This document shows, in pieces, positions 10,015 through 19,667 of a stretch of 64,000 bases of DNA (the stretch's first letter is position 1; each line of letters begins with the position of its first letter). The stretch is taken from assembly GCA_904373265.1 (NCBI GenBank), contig CAJFEE010000007.1, forward strand, positions 43,108 through 107,107. Reading direction: 5' to 3'. The DNA comes from Candidatus Harrysmithiimonas galli (GTDB taxonomy: Bacteria; Bacillota; Bacilli; CAJFEE01). A program made the position numbers and the translations under genes. The notes under the pieces are model-generated. The model saw nothing but the letters and a program-made list of their open reading frames with translations. It was not told the origin of the DNA and did no database searches.

Positions 10015-10302
10015 TTATAAAATTAAAGATTCTCCATTTTCTCGTTTATTTCCTAAAATTTCTTCTCCGAAAACTGTTTCATTCATCATTTTAATCATAC
10101 ATACAAAATCTTCCTCTTTATCAATGACTCTTTTTAAATCATTTCTCAGCGCAATCATATTTGATGGTGTAATTTCACCACGAAAGACAGATTTCTGGAA
10201 ATGCGATAAATATTTCTTACAAATCTTAAAAACCTTCTGCACACGTTTCTCATTGACATCATAAAACAGAAACATATAATTAAAATTTATATTTTTCTTC
10301 AT
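10015..10302 (-). CDS. cas2: CRISPR-associated endoribonuclease Cas2
   Basis: About 95 residues with the Cas2 ferredoxin-like start NYMFLFYDVNEKRVQKVFKI, including the conserved Asp after the first strand, and KYLSHFQKSVFRGEI. Cas2 bridges two Cas1 dimers in spacer integration. ATG at 10302 overlaps the cas1 stop (TGATG) and has AAAGGAG eight bases upstream; GTG at 10305 is an alternative. Last cas gene, directly before the leader. Confidence 0.95.
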   Translation of the reverse strand: MKKNINFNYMFLFYDVNEKRVQKVFKICKKYLSHFQKSVFRGEITPSNMIALRNDLKRVIDKEEDFVCMIKMMNETVFGEEILGNKRENGESLIL

Positions 10303-11306
10303 CACAGATTCTCCTTTAAGTCAAATGGTTTAAAATCCTGCCCTTCCATAATCATCTTAATGAGCTTATATGCATCCAGTTTCATCGCTGTTTGATAACT
10401 AATTTTTCTTTTCAATTTTTTATGTGTAAAAACAGATTGCAGTCGCGCTTCAAACGCTTCAATAAAAATATCTCTTCCTTCTTCATTGAGCAAACAATAG
10501 TTTACTTTTTTATCAAAATGCTTTTCAACTTTCAAACGTTTTCGATTGACCAATTCAAAAATCGTACGATACACAATGACTGGTTTAAATGCCTCACTTA
10601 AATCCAGGCTCAACGAAAATCTACGTTCAGATGGATCATGTAAAAAACTAATACGTTGATCCAAATGTGTACGATAGATGGCAGAGATCATCTTTGTATA
10701 CAACAGCATATTCCCAAATGAAATCAATGCATTCATAGGGTTATCCGGCGGACGCTTCACTCTTTTATTTAATATAAAATCCTCTGGCAAAAAATAGACC
10801 AAAGAACGGTAGAAACCTTCCCATAAATTTCCTTCATAGGCCATAATCTCAGGAATAGAATTTGCGGTCTTCACAGCTTCTGAAAAATCTTGATGGATCC
10901 AATCCAAAAATGGTTTTAAATCAGATTTTCCATGTCTATAATAATGATACAATGCTTCATAAATATTTTTCCCAATTCCTAAAACAATGGATTTTGCAAT
11001 TTTTAAACGCCGCACGGGATCTTTAAATGTTTCCACCTGCTTAATCAATACTTTCCCACTGTTATATTGATTTTTAGGATAGAATGTCCCTGTATAACCT
11101 TTATAATAATGAAAAAAATGAACCACAACATGGTTTTGAGATAAAAAATCAAGCAATTTTGTATTGATACTCACCTCATTTAAACAATAAATTTCCTTTG
11201 TATTCTCAATTGGGATGTACACATTTTTCCCATTCTTTCGAAAGCAAATTGAATGGTCTTTTCTTGTCAATTCGCCCATTGAACGAATATATTTTGTCGT
11301 TCCCAT
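10302..11306 (-). CDS. cas1: CRISPR integrase Cas1 (type I-B)
   Basis: Spacer integrase; about 334 residues, normal for Cas1b. Visible features are the start TKYIRSMGELTRKDHSICF, the motif MAYEGNLWEGFY near 160 holding a metal-binding Glu, NPMNALISFGNMLLY near 190, and SFLHDPSERRFSLSLDLSEAFKP with the conserved His and Asp/Glu near 230-245. I prefer the ATG at 11306 to the GTG at 11318, which overlaps the GAAGGGTGG ribosome site. It couples to cas2 by stop-start overlap. Confidence 0.96.
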   Translation of the reverse strand: MGTTKYIRSMGELTRKDHSICFRKNGKNVYIPIENTKEIYCLNEVSINTKLLDFLSQNHVVVHFFHYYKGYTGTFYPKNQYNSGKVLIKQVETFKDPVRRLKIAKSIVLGIGKNIYEALYHYYRHGKSDLKPFLDWIHQDFSEAVKTANSIPEIMAYEGNLWEGFYRSLVYFLPEDFILNKRVKRPPDNPMNALISFGNMLLYTKMISAIYRTHLDQRISFLHDPSERRFSLSLDLSEAFKPVIVYRTIFELVNRKRLKVEKHFDKKVNYCLLNEEGRDIFIEAFEARLQSVFTHKKLKRKISYQTAMKLDAYKLIKMIMEGQDFKPFDLKENL

Positions 11307-11333
11307 GCCTTTTTCCACCCTTCATGATAAAAA

Positions 11334-11816
11334 TTAAATATAGCAATATTCATAGTACGCACATTTCTTACATTTTTTTGCATGTATGATTGGCGGGACA
11401 TCCTCACTTTGAACCAACTTTTGAATTTCTTCTATATATTGTGCAAGCATTTCTTCATTTTCCTTCGTTAATTCAAAAACCAACACTTTTTTCGTTTGTT
11501 TCTTCTTTTCAATAAATTCCAGTTTCCCCTTCCGTTCCAAACCCTTGTCTTTTAAAACCTTTAAATAGAACATAAGCTGCCATTTTGCCGCCTCTACATC
11601 TGCATCTGATTTTTTAATTTCTGTTACATATTCCTTTCCCAATTTATCCACAACAATGGACTCAATATGAATGTCATCTGCTTTTTGTGCATGCAATATT
11701 TTCCCCATTTGTACATGCTGGCTATTCTCTTCTAGGTTGAGTTTATGCATAGACAAGTAGCATTGCCTTTTGCAATGAAAATAATAATTGATTATCGTAC
11801 CAGTAACATTTATCAA
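11334..11816 (-). CDS. cas4: CRISPR-associated exonuclease Cas4
   Basis: RecB-like nuclease that trims prespacers and checks the PAM. The four cluster cysteines are visible: CKRQC near the N-terminus and CKKCAYYEYC at the C-terminus; IESIVVDKLGKEYVTEIKKS resembles the nuclease core. The track start (GTG 11825) lies inside the ribosome site; TTG at 11816 has GGGGTG five bases upstream and gives MINVTGTIINYYFHCKRQ, the usual Cas4 start. It follows cas3 by a few bases. Confidence 0.93.
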   Translation of the reverse strand: MINVTGTIINYYFHCKRQCYLSMHKLNLEENSQHVQMGKILHAQKADDIHIESIVVDKLGKEYVTEIKKSDADVEAAKWQLMFYLKVLKDKGLERKGKLEFIEKKKQTKKVLVFELTKENEEMLAQYIEEIQKLVQSEDVPPIIHAKKCKKCAYYEYCYI

Positions 11817-11829
11817 ATGATTCACCCCA

Positions 11830-14424
11830 CTAATAAATAAAATCTACATTTCTGACAAGATTCAGCTTCCCCTCTTTAAAATAATTCTCCCGATCTGCAA
11901 TATAATAAATTTCACCGACTTGTTCATCATAATAGGCAATGGCAGCCATTGAAGGCAGTTGATATAAAAAATAATTCATTTTTGCCCGGATTGCAGCAAG
12001 CTTCACCTTCTTCTTTGCAAATGAAATTTGCTCATTTTCCAACAGTTGAACATAGGTATCCCAAATTTCTTTCCCGTAAAAAACTTCACCCGTTTTCTCA
12101 TCTATAATTTCTCCATTAAAGAACACCCAAATCAATTGACGATTATCTTCAATTAATTCCATACGTTTGGCAATCCCAGCGTAGTCAAGCAGCATCAATT
12201 CATCTTCAAAAAACTTTCTCAAGCCTTCTGGCCCCCATGAATCATTGAAATTATTTTTCAAACTTTCCATAATCAGATCATAATAGTCCGAAAACCGTTT
12301 TTCATTCAGAATTTCTTGCATCTTGACTTGTTCCAACAAATAATCTGAGCTAATGCGCACATCTTTGTGATAAACTTTACTCGGCTCATCTACTTTAAAA
12401 AAATACACCCTACCCAATTTTTTCCCTGAGCGATTGATCCGTCCCAAAAATTGTTCTTCGCTATCCAGTTTAGAAATATTCTTATACCCAATATCCATAT
12501 CAATGTCTATACCCGCTTCAACAACCTGTGTTGCAATCAAAATTAAACCATTTGGTTGTTCTGAAGTTACTTCTTTCAAAATACGGTTGCGTTCAATGAA
12601 ACTATCATCGCCAGTCATTAATTCTATGACACATTCTAATTCTTCATCTTCTTTTAAAAGCTGAAAAAAATTTACTGCTGTTTTCTTACATATAAATTCA
12701 ACCAAAATCTTCCTGTTCTTTTCCACTTGCTCTGCAATATGTACATGCAGAGTGTCCATATCTACTTTTTGCTCTAGCAACTCAAAATTCAATTGAACTC
12801 GTTTTTTAAAAATCGGATGAGCAAAATATTTTTCACGATTGTCAACAAGATGTGTACAAATATGATCATTATTCATATACCTCGAATATATCTCGCTTTT
12901 TTGGTTTAATAAGTATGTAAAATCTGGCAATGTTGCTGACATCACAATAACTTTGCAATGAAATAATTTAGAAAACGCTTCCAAAAATAAGATGATCTCC
13001 GTCCAAATTTGGTTTTTATAGCTTTGAATCTCATCTAACACAATGACACTATTTGCAATTTGGTGAAAGGCAAACGCTGACTCACGACGCACACCAAATA
13101 AAATATCAAACAAACTCACATGTGTTGTTAAAACAAATGGATAATTTAAAAACTGTCGATCAAGCAAAATTTTTTCGTAATGTTCTGTATACATTTCTTC
13201 CTCTTTGAGTTTTTGATCATATCCCTTTACTTTCATTGGCGTCAATGCATTTACAACCGCAATCTGCTGAAATAATTCCGGATTGTTTCCAAATATTTTC
13301 TCCAGGTTATTTAAATTTTGTTCAACCAATGTGTTAAACGGATAAACGTACAAAATTTTGTTTAACTCTGTTTTTTCCTGAATCAGCTTGAAACTACAAT
13401 TGAAAGCAACATTGCTCTTTCCACTTCCAGTTGGTGCCTCAATAAAAAATATAAGGTCGTCCATATGCCGTTCCAGCTTCGATTCAATATCTAAAAACAA
13501 TTCATTTCGCAAAACAAAAATATCTTTCTCATTTGGAGAAACTTCTATTTGCTTGTACCGCTCTTTTTCATACTTACGAATTTGCTGCAAGACCGTTGTT
13601 TCTTGATAAGCTTGCTGGAAAGTGGCGATATCCGCCAAATTACCAAAATCGTGGATTTCCACATCATTCATATATGCAGTTGTAGCATAATAATCCGAAG
13701 CGATAAGCAACGAGAACAAAAATCGCAAATATCCAGATAAAAATAAAGCTTTTTCAGGTGTATTTTTTCTTAAACGAGAATCCACTGTCCGACATATTTT
13801 TTGCATTTTTCCCCATTGGAGCTGCGACTGAAATAAGTACAAATCATTTTGTTGTAATTTTTCGCCACTTATTCTCATCGTACCATTTGTAAATTTTTCT
13901 AAATAATTCTGGAATGCCTGTAACGATCCATGATGCTTGCTAATTAAGTAAGCATATAAAAATACAAACGGGAGAAGCAAACCTTTTTCCTTTTTTTCAA
14001 GTACTTTTAAATTTGTCATAAAATAATCTATATATATCAATGAGGATAAATTGGAATGTTTTGAGCCTTCTTTTAAAAAATCTTGAAAATGACCTTTTAA
14101 ATGATGATCCATTTTCTCACTTTGAAACTGGGGATTAATTTTTCCCAAATCATGGAAAGTAATTACATTTGCAGTCATCCGATAAAAAAATGTCCGTCCC
14201 GAATCCGACAGTGACTGTTCGAAATAATATGAAAGAAATCGATCAAAAACTGGAAATAACTGTTTTTTCTCAATGAGTTCCAAAAAATACATTTGGCATT
14301 TTTTTGTATGTGCTTGTAAAGTTTCTTTTTGATTTGTTTCTTTTTGCCGATGTGCATAAAATATATACTTTTGTGCATTGATACAATCTGCTATGTCAAC
14401 AAAATCTGTTTGCCTAAAAGCCAT
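11830..14424 (-). CDS. cas3: CRISPR-associated helicase/nuclease Cas3
   Basis: Target-degrading effector of type I systems, 864 residues. The N-terminal HD nuclease domain shows HDLGKINPQFQ and a later HHGSLQAF. The SF2 helicase domain follows with motif I EAPTGSGKS, motif II DEIQ, motif III SATLP and motif VI QFLGRINRSGKK. The ATG at 14424 has GGGGGTG eight bases upstream and is preferred over the track ATG at 14445, which lies next to the intergenic hairpin. All catalytic motifs look intact, so interference should be functional. Confidence 0.96.
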   Translation of the reverse strand: MAFRQTDFVDIADCINAQKYIFYAHRQKETNQKETLQAHTKKCQMYFLELIEKKQLFPVFDRFLSYYFEQSLSDSGRTFFYRMTANVITFHDLGKINPQFQSEKMDHHLKGHFQDFLKEGSKHSNLSSLIYIDYFMTNLKVLEKKEKGLLLPFVFLYAYLISKHHGSLQAFQNYLEKFTNGTMRISGEKLQQNDLYLFQSQLQWGKMQKICRTVDSRLRKNTPEKALFLSGYLRFLFSLLIASDYYATTAYMNDVEIHDFGNLADIATFQQAYQETTVLQQIRKYEKERYKQIEVSPNEKDIFVLRNELFLDIESKLERHMDDLIFFIEAPTGSGKSNVAFNCSFKLIQEKTELNKILYVYPFNTLVEQNLNNLEKIFGNNPELFQQIAVVNALTPMKVKGYDQKLKEEEMYTEHYEKILLDRQFLNYPFVLTTHVSLFDILFGVRRESAFAFHQIANSVIVLDEIQSYKNQIWTEIILFLEAFSKLFHCKVIVMSATLPDFTYLLNQKSEIYSRYMNNDHICTHLVDNREKYFAHPIFKKRVQLNFELLEQKVDMDTLHVHIAEQVEKNRKILVEFICKKTAVNFFQLLKEDEELECVIELMTGDDSFIERNRILKEVTSEQPNGLILIATQVVEAGIDIDMDIGYKNISKLDSEEQFLGRINRSGKKLGRVYFFKVDEPSKVYHKDVRISSDYLLEQVKMQEILNEKRFSDYYDLIMESLKNNFNDSWGPEGLRKFFEDELMLLDYAGIAKRMELIEDNRQLIWVFFNGEIIDEKTGEVFYGKEIWDTYVQLLENEQISFAKKKVKLAAIRAKMNYFLYQLPSMAAIAYYDEQVGEIYYIADRENYFKEGKLNLVRNVDFIY

Positions 14425-14443
14425 AATTACACCCCCAAAATAC

Positions 14444-14483
14444 AAAAGCCACTTTCTACCATTTTGGAAAAAAGTGGCTTTTT
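14444..14483 (-). terminator. terminator-like hairpin between cas5 and cas3
   Basis: Minus strand: AAAAGCCACTTTTTTC and GAAAGTGGCTTTT pair across a short loop and are followed by T-rich sequence, three bases after the cas5 stop and about 20 bases before the cas3 start. It could attenuate or process the operon transcript so that Cas3 and adaptation genes are made at lower level than Cascade. Confidence 0.65.
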
Positions 14484-14485
14484 AT

Positions 14486-15232
14486 TTAATAAAAAGTCAG
14501 AATACGACCACCTACCGAATAAGCCACTTTTTTTCGTTCGCTTACTTTCATATTGGTCAAAACAAAAGTCTTTACTTCATATAAATTGGTCTGTGCATTT
14601 AATGCAACAGGCAATTTTTCCTCATATTTATACGGATTCATATCTTCTTCATCTTCATCGTAATCATCATAATCCGGAAAATGAATGGCAAAATCCTGCT
14701 TTAAAAATAGGCTGTCCAATCGTTCTGGTTGTTCATATCTTATGACATCTGAAAAAATTTCTACATCTGAAATGGATGCCAGATGATCATTTTTCCCTAA
14801 ATATGGAATAAAAATGCTTTTCCTAATATTTAAATAATCTGCTAGCTTCTCACTTTCTTCACAAGCAACTTGTACATAAATATCCCATGCTGGACTTTCC
14901 AACCATTGCTCCCTAACCACAAGATTCCCACCTTGTTCTTGTGAAGCATAACCAACCGAATTGTTAAAAACTTGAATTTTTTTGGGAAATACGCCACCTA
15001 CAGCCCCAATTGGAACCACAGATAGCTGCAAATTCTTTAATCGTTCATAAAACGCTGGAAACATCTCGTCTTTTTTTTGCTGTGCATACCCCCCATAACC
15101 AAGGATTGCTCCAAATAAACCGAGCAATGCAATTTTATGCAAGTGACCATATGTAAAATAAAAATACGTGTTGACATCTGGTTTTTTAAAAAAGGCTGTT
15201 TCTCCGCTTAAACGAAATTTGAGCACTCTCAT
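14486..15232 (-). CDS. cas5: Cascade subunit Cas5 (Cas5h/Cas5b type)
   Basis: RAMP-fold Cascade subunit binding the crRNA 5' handle; 248 residues. It begins MRVLKFRLSGETAFFKKPDV, matching the Cas5 N-terminus, with a later GLFGAILGYGGYAQQ segment. It contains an acidic insert YDDYDEDEEDMN near 185-200. It lies two bases from the cas7 stop. Assignment rests on sequence feel and position between cas7 and cas3. Confidence 0.9.
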   Translation of the reverse strand: MRVLKFRLSGETAFFKKPDVNTYFYFTYGHLHKIALLGLFGAILGYGGYAQQKKDEMFPAFYERLKNLQLSVVPIGAVGGVFPKKIQVFNNSVGYASQEQGGNLVVREQWLESPAWDIYVQVACEESEKLADYLNIRKSIFIPYLGKNDHLASISDVEIFSDVIRYEQPERLDSLFLKQDFAIHFPDYDDYDEDEEDMNPYKYEEKLPVALNAQTNLYEVKTFVLTNMKVSERKKVAYSVGGRILTFY

Positions 15233-15234
15233 GT

Positions 15235-16179
15235 TTAAACCTCTTTTTGTGTAAAAATATGGTATTGTTTGACATTCTCCACATCCGTTTTGATTTCGGT
15301 TGTGTTTGGATTATAATAAATTTCAACCTTTTGAATCTGGTTTTGCAATGAATTCAGCAGCCCCCCAATAGAAAAACCAATCGTATTTTTCTCCTCACCT
15401 TTTTCAAATTCCATATAAGCAGACAAATTCGGTAAATATACATCTGGATCGGTTTCCACAAATAAAGCAAATTCATTTTCACAGCCAATTTTGGCATTCG
15501 TTGCAAAAGCTGTAGCACTTTTTAAAGCGACCGCTTTAAATTTGGCATAATCGTCTTCGGTATAACCGTCGGTTACTCCCAACTCTTGATATTCTTTATA
15601 TGCAAGTGGATTGACCACAAACGGATAAAAATAATGCGCTTCATTGCTGACTATTTTCGTTCCAAGTGTAGAATTCTTCGCTTCTTCTGAATTTTCTTTT
15701 TTATCTTTTGTTCCATCACGAAACGGGGATAAAATTTGCTGTTCTTCTGGATTGGTATCGGCATAAAAATTCAATCCTTGACCAATTTGTACTGCCCCAG
15801 TAATGGAAATATTTTTCTTTTTTGCTGCAAAAGTGGCACCAAAATTTTTCACATCAATTGCACAAAACAGATTTTCCAATATTTCCTTGGCAGACGTATT
15901 CTCCAAATCTGGTACATTGAATAAATATTCGTATCGTTCACTTAATGTACGGGGAACAAGATTCACTCCACCCTTTTTCTCTGTGGATAGTTTGAAAGAT
16001 TTTATGTATAAAACTTTCTCACCCTGATCTTCCCACATTTTCTTCATAGGATATTTCAAAGCTTTATCGCTTCCAAACGTTGTCCCATCTGAAAGGGTTT
16101 TCGGATATCCACTAAAATCCGCATTCCAATTTGATAAAATCGAAGAAATTCCAATTATTCCATACACTCTTTTATTCAT
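15235..16179 (-). CDS. cas7: Cascade backbone subunit Cas7 (Csh2 type)
   Basis: Forms the crRNA-binding filament of Cascade; 314 residues. The start KRVYGIIGISSILSNWNADF and the segment LFCAIDVKNFGATFA followed by SITGAVQIGQGLN match the Csh2/Cas7b family of type I-B. Its ATG overlaps the end of cas8b by eight bases, so translation is coupled. Confidence 0.92.
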   Translation of the reverse strand: MNKRVYGIIGISSILSNWNADFSGYPKTLSDGTTFGSDKALKYPMKKMWEDQGEKVLYIKSFKLSTEKKGGVNLVPRTLSERYEYLFNVPDLENTSAKEILENLFCAIDVKNFGATFAAKKKNISITGAVQIGQGLNFYADTNPEEQQILSPFRDGTKDKKENSEEAKNSTLGTKIVSNEAHYFYPFVVNPLAYKEYQELGVTDGYTEDDYAKFKAVALKSATAFATNAKIGCENEFALFVETDPDVYLPNLSAYMEFEKGEEKNTIGFSIGGLLNSLQNQIQKVEIYYNPNTTEIKTDVENVKQYHIFTQKEV

Positions 16180-17917
16180 TTTCTATTTCCTCCTTTTTTT
16201 CGTAGAACAAATTGCTATGCAAAAAACCATTAATTAACATACTTCGGTCAACGATATGACTTCCCGGTTCATATGCTGTTGCCATAGCGTACAAATGATT
16301 GAAACGTTTTTCATATATCGTAATGTCATAGTTGTATTTCATATATAATTTCTCCAGTTTTTCTTTTAAAAGTCGATCGGTTTTCACAGTTAAAAAGCCG
16401 TTTAACAAAGATTGTGGAATCTTTTTGCTTTGACTTTTTGAAAATAAGTAATAAATCAATTGTCCTACTACAAAGTAATATTCATGATCACTCTGAATTT
16501 GGTCTGTTTCTTTCGCATACATCTTTTGTTTCAAATTTTTCTTTATTTCATTAACCCGGTCCCCCATATTTTCTCCTCCTTCAAAATAAATTTTTAATGA
16601 AAGCCATAAATTAAATTGATGTGCAGCTTTCTTTACATTTCCTTTTAGTAAAGAATTCCTTAGCAATAAAAATACAACCTGATCATATAGACCTCGAAAT
16701 AATACAGCATTTCCCTTATATAACCATTCAAACAAGCTATCTCTTGTCAGCACAAATAGCTGCTTTTCTATTGAATCTTTCAGCGGAACATCTTTTGCTG
16801 GTGTAAAATAATTGTTGGATAAAAAAGGAAATAAATATTTCTCCAATAGATCTTCCATTTCCCGACGTTTCCAAATGGACCCATATGGGTAATCTTCCAA
16901 CCTTTTTATATGTAAATGATTATTCTGCTCAAAAGATTTAGATAATTCCTCATAATAACCAGAAATCACATCAAACCGATGAATCTCTGCTCCTTCCTTC
17001 CCTTTTTGAATGCGCAAAAAATAGCCGCTAAAATGCGCTGGGCATTTCCCATCTTGATAAGACTGAATGGTTGCTGTATCTGGATCAATATAGATATTAA
17101 ATTCTCTTCGATCAGCGAAGCTTAACAAATACTCAAAAAATTCCAGTTGCAAAATGGCTTCTTTGATTGAGATTAAGTACGGAATCTTTGTTTTGCGACT
17201 TTTGTTTTCCAAAAACGGTTTTTTATCATTCATGCTCATATTTTGATTTGGCAAACCCAAAATACCAGTCTCAGTTTTTATGTTAAAATCATTTTTATTG
17301 TAAATCGTTGGATAGAGATATCTTTCAAACTCTTGCTCATACACCGCCAACGGAAATTCAAAAAATATTTTCAAATAATCTTTTCCTTCTATTGCACACC
17401 ACTTCTCCAAAGAAAAAATATTTTGCAGTATCCACGTTTTAGCTTTCTCCAAACTTGTACAATCAACTGGACCATTCTTTTCTTCAAAAGCTTGATAAAG
17501 CTCCAATGACTTCGATTTCTTAGCATACTTTACTGAAAAATCTTTTAATGTATCATAATAATTTACAATCCCTTCAGACGTTAACTTGCCGCCTTTTAGG
17601 CTCTCTTTTTTCACAAAAAACGAGCAATAATTGTTGCTGTGAATGATCTTTTGTTTATCTACAGGCTTATTCATATCTCGCAACTTACTATAGAAGTCAT
17701 ACCGACAAATATCCCGAAATTTAGGATTGGCTCTGGCTGCCAATTCTTTTGCTTTTTTATCTTGTTTCACTTCAATGATAGTTGGCTCACCAAAACCATC
17801 ATCTTTAACCGGAACCAAAAGATAACTGCCATCTACAGGAATATAATTATCAAAAATCAGCGCCATTCCTTTTTGTTTCAATTCCTGTTCAAACACTTCT
17901 AAGCAATCTTTTAGCAT
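16172..17917 (-). CDS. cas8b: Cascade large subunit Cas8b (Csh1/TM1802 type)
   Basis: Large subunit expected to recognise the PAM and recruit Cas3; about 581 residues, in the normal range. The family is divergent and few residues are diagnostic. I assign it by length, the N-terminal MLKDCLEVFEQELKQKG type start and its position between cas6 and the Csh2-like cas7, as in HMARI/Tneap-like I-B loci. Starts at 17920 and 17917 are adjacent ATGs behind GGGAGGTGTA. Confidence 0.87.
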   Translation of the reverse strand: MLKDCLEVFEQELKQKGMALIFDNYIPVDGSYLLVPVKDDGFGEPTIIEVKQDKKAKELAARANPKFRDICRYDFYSKLRDMNKPVDKQKIIHSNNYCSFFVKKESLKGGKLTSEGIVNYYDTLKDFSVKYAKKSKSLELYQAFEEKNGPVDCTSLEKAKTWILQNIFSLEKWCAIEGKDYLKIFFEFPLAVYEQEFERYLYPTIYNKNDFNIKTETGILGLPNQNMSMNDKKPFLENKSRKTKIPYLISIKEAILQLEFFEYLLSFADRREFNIYIDPDTATIQSYQDGKCPAHFSGYFLRIQKGKEGAEIHRFDVISGYYEELSKSFEQNNHLHIKRLEDYPYGSIWKRREMEDLLEKYLFPFLSNNYFTPAKDVPLKDSIEKQLFVLTRDSLFEWLYKGNAVLFRGLYDQVVFLLLRNSLLKGNVKKAAHQFNLWLSLKIYFEGGENMGDRVNEIKKNLKQKMYAKETDQIQSDHEYYFVVGQLIYYLFSKSQSKKIPQSLLNGFLTVKTDRLLKEKLEKLYMKYNYDITIYEKRFNHLYAMATAYEPGSHIVDRSMLINGFLHSNLFYEKKEEIENE

Positions 17918-17929
17918 CATTACACCTCC

Positions 17930-18625
17930 CTATTTCCACTTGACATTGACAAATCCACTGCCCCTAGCGTTATTTCCCCCTAAGCCTACACCTAATGCAA
18001 AATGAGCCAAAATTTGGGCAGAAGAATGTTCAGAAATTTTCAGTTCTAATTTATCCCCAAGTAAAATAATATTTTTTTGTTTTACAGCAATTGGCTTACG
18101 ATTGGAAAAAGTAATGGAATTTGTCCATGTGAAATTTTCATCCAATTTTTTTCCAGTGGACTCATTATATTTTTTGACAAGATTAATAAAAAGTTGATTT
18201 TCATATTCTGATAGGGTCATCCAATCTCGCCAATAGCCTTTATCATTCTTTAACACAACCGGTGTAATGGAGTAGAGACGATCAATCGGACGATAAGGGA
18301 CAGTGCGAATTTCTGTAGATTTTCCTTGTAGTAAAGAGCTTTCATGATGTGATAAAACGCGGTCAAAATATATCGCTAAGTCTTTCTTAATGGTACGAAT
18401 GGTTAAAGTATATGGCTTGCCCACTTGATAAATTTTATTGCTCTCCATCGGGTACAACTGATCAAAGCAATAAAACTTAAATCTTCGTTGATGATGTAAC
18501 TCGCCAATACTTTCATCAAAAAATAAAGATGAATCCATAAATTGAATTAATGCTTGTTGTAATACTTCCCACAAAAGTTCTTTTTTGGGCAAAATCTTAC
18601 AACGAATTTGAAAAACATCTAACAT
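17930..18625 (-). CDS. cas6: crRNA-processing endoribonuclease Cas6
   Basis: Cuts the pre-crRNA in each repeat. 231 residues, two ferredoxin-like folds, ending with the glycine-rich loop LGVGLGGNNARGSGFVNVKW that marks Cas6. First gene of the operon; GGAGG lies upstream of its ATG. It would process transcripts of both arrays, since their repeats are identical. Confidence 0.93.
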   Translation of the reverse strand: MLDVFQIRCKILPKKELLWEVLQQALIQFMDSSLFFDESIGELHHQRRFKFYCFDQLYPMESNKIYQVGKPYTLTIRTIKKDLAIYFDRVLSHHESSLLQGKSTEIRTVPYRPIDRLYSITPVVLKNDKGYWRDWMTLSEYENQLFINLVKKYNESTGKKLDENFTWTNSITFSNRKPIAVKQKNIILLGDKLELKISEHSSAQILAHFALGVGLGGNNARGSGFVNVKWK

Positions 18626-19080
18626 ACAGCACCTCCAAAATCATAAATCTTATATCAATTGTAATTTATTAAAAAGTAGCTTTCAATCATTTTTATAACT
18701 TCTATTTCTATTTTATATTAAAATATATTTTCAGAAAATAATATCTAAATAAACAATTGTATCACACCCTCTAAAATATAAGAACTAAGATGCTGTCTAC
18801 TTCTATCAAATAAAACAAAAATAAGCTGCTTCTAAAAACTTTTACACCGCTTGCTTTTCTTCTTTCATAGATCCCGAATCCATCTTTAAAGAAACTTTCA
18901 TGTTTCATGTTAAAGTACAGGTATTCTACAGCAAAATGAGATAAATAGTTTCATTTTAGTCTCCTTTCTTTGATTTTTAATGATTATAAATATAAAAATA
19001 TTTTAATGACAAAAAGCAGCCAACAAATTCTCGTATGTATTTTTAAATTATATCAGAAAGAACTGTTTTTTGCAACAAAA

Positions 19081-19119
19081 AAGCAAGTGCCAAATTCGTT
19101 TTTTAGCACTTGCTTATTA
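19081..19119. terminator. rho-independent terminator
   Basis: Perfect 10-bp arms AAGCAAGTGC (19081-19090) and GCACTTGCTT (19106-19115), with T/A-rich flanks on both sides. Confidence 0.65.
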
Positions 19120-19142
19120 AAATATATATTCCAACAATATTC

Positions 19143-19230
19143 ATAAAAATACATCCAATGTTACGGTTCAACAAAAATATAATAATTTAAAAAAACATAA
19201 TTTAAATACACCTATGTGTTAGGGTTCATT
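19143..19230 (-). repeat. two degenerate CRISPR repeats
   Basis: The stretch 19143-19172 matches the repeat except for about four changes, and a second, poorer copy with an indel lies at about 19200-19230. They are separated by about 27 bp. This is a decayed array remnant in the same orientation as array 1, on the far side of the cas operon. Confidence 0.7.
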
Positions 19231-19420
19231 ACTATCTTAAATTATGCCAGGATTCTTTTCTGATTTCAAGTCTTTGTTTTTTACACAAAAAAACATCCTA
19301 TCACATCAAAACTCTGCATGGAATCATTCAAAACAATATTTTGATTTCCTAGCCAATCAAGGGAAGTTAGAGCAAAAAACAAAATGGCTTTTTCCTATTG
19401 AAGCCTTTTCCCTAAGTAAA

Positions 19421-19465
19421 CCAGAAAAGCCTGCTATAAACTGTCAGCCTTTTCTGGATCTTTTC
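19421..19465 (+). terminator. possible terminator hairpin
   Basis: Arms CCAGAAAAGCCTG (19421-19433) and CAGCCTTTTCTGG (19445-19457) pair with one mismatch and are followed by ATCTTTTCTTTT on the plus strand. No clear plus-strand gene precedes it. Confidence 0.4.
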
Positions 19466-19667
19466 TTTTGATAGAAGTCTTTCCGATAAAAAACCTAAGA
19501 AAAAAGGCAAAGCGAAATTTTCATAACAAAAAACACGATCATTCCATCCTGATTGAATCCATAATCAAGCTTTTATAAAACTTTATCTTTGATCTGATCT
19601 GCCAAAACCACACCATTTTTTCGCTTTGTTATTTTAACAACAAAGCATATGGAAATGGAAGTCTCAT

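Larger units (their letters stand above)
18626..19667. other. gene-free interval between cas operon and potD
   Basis: About 1 kb of AT-rich DNA. It contains a probable cas operon promoter region next to cas6 (no clear hexamers chosen), two hairpin terminators and two degenerate CRISPR repeats. The track ORF at 19244 (75 aa) has no recognisable features and I do not call it. Confidence 0.5.
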
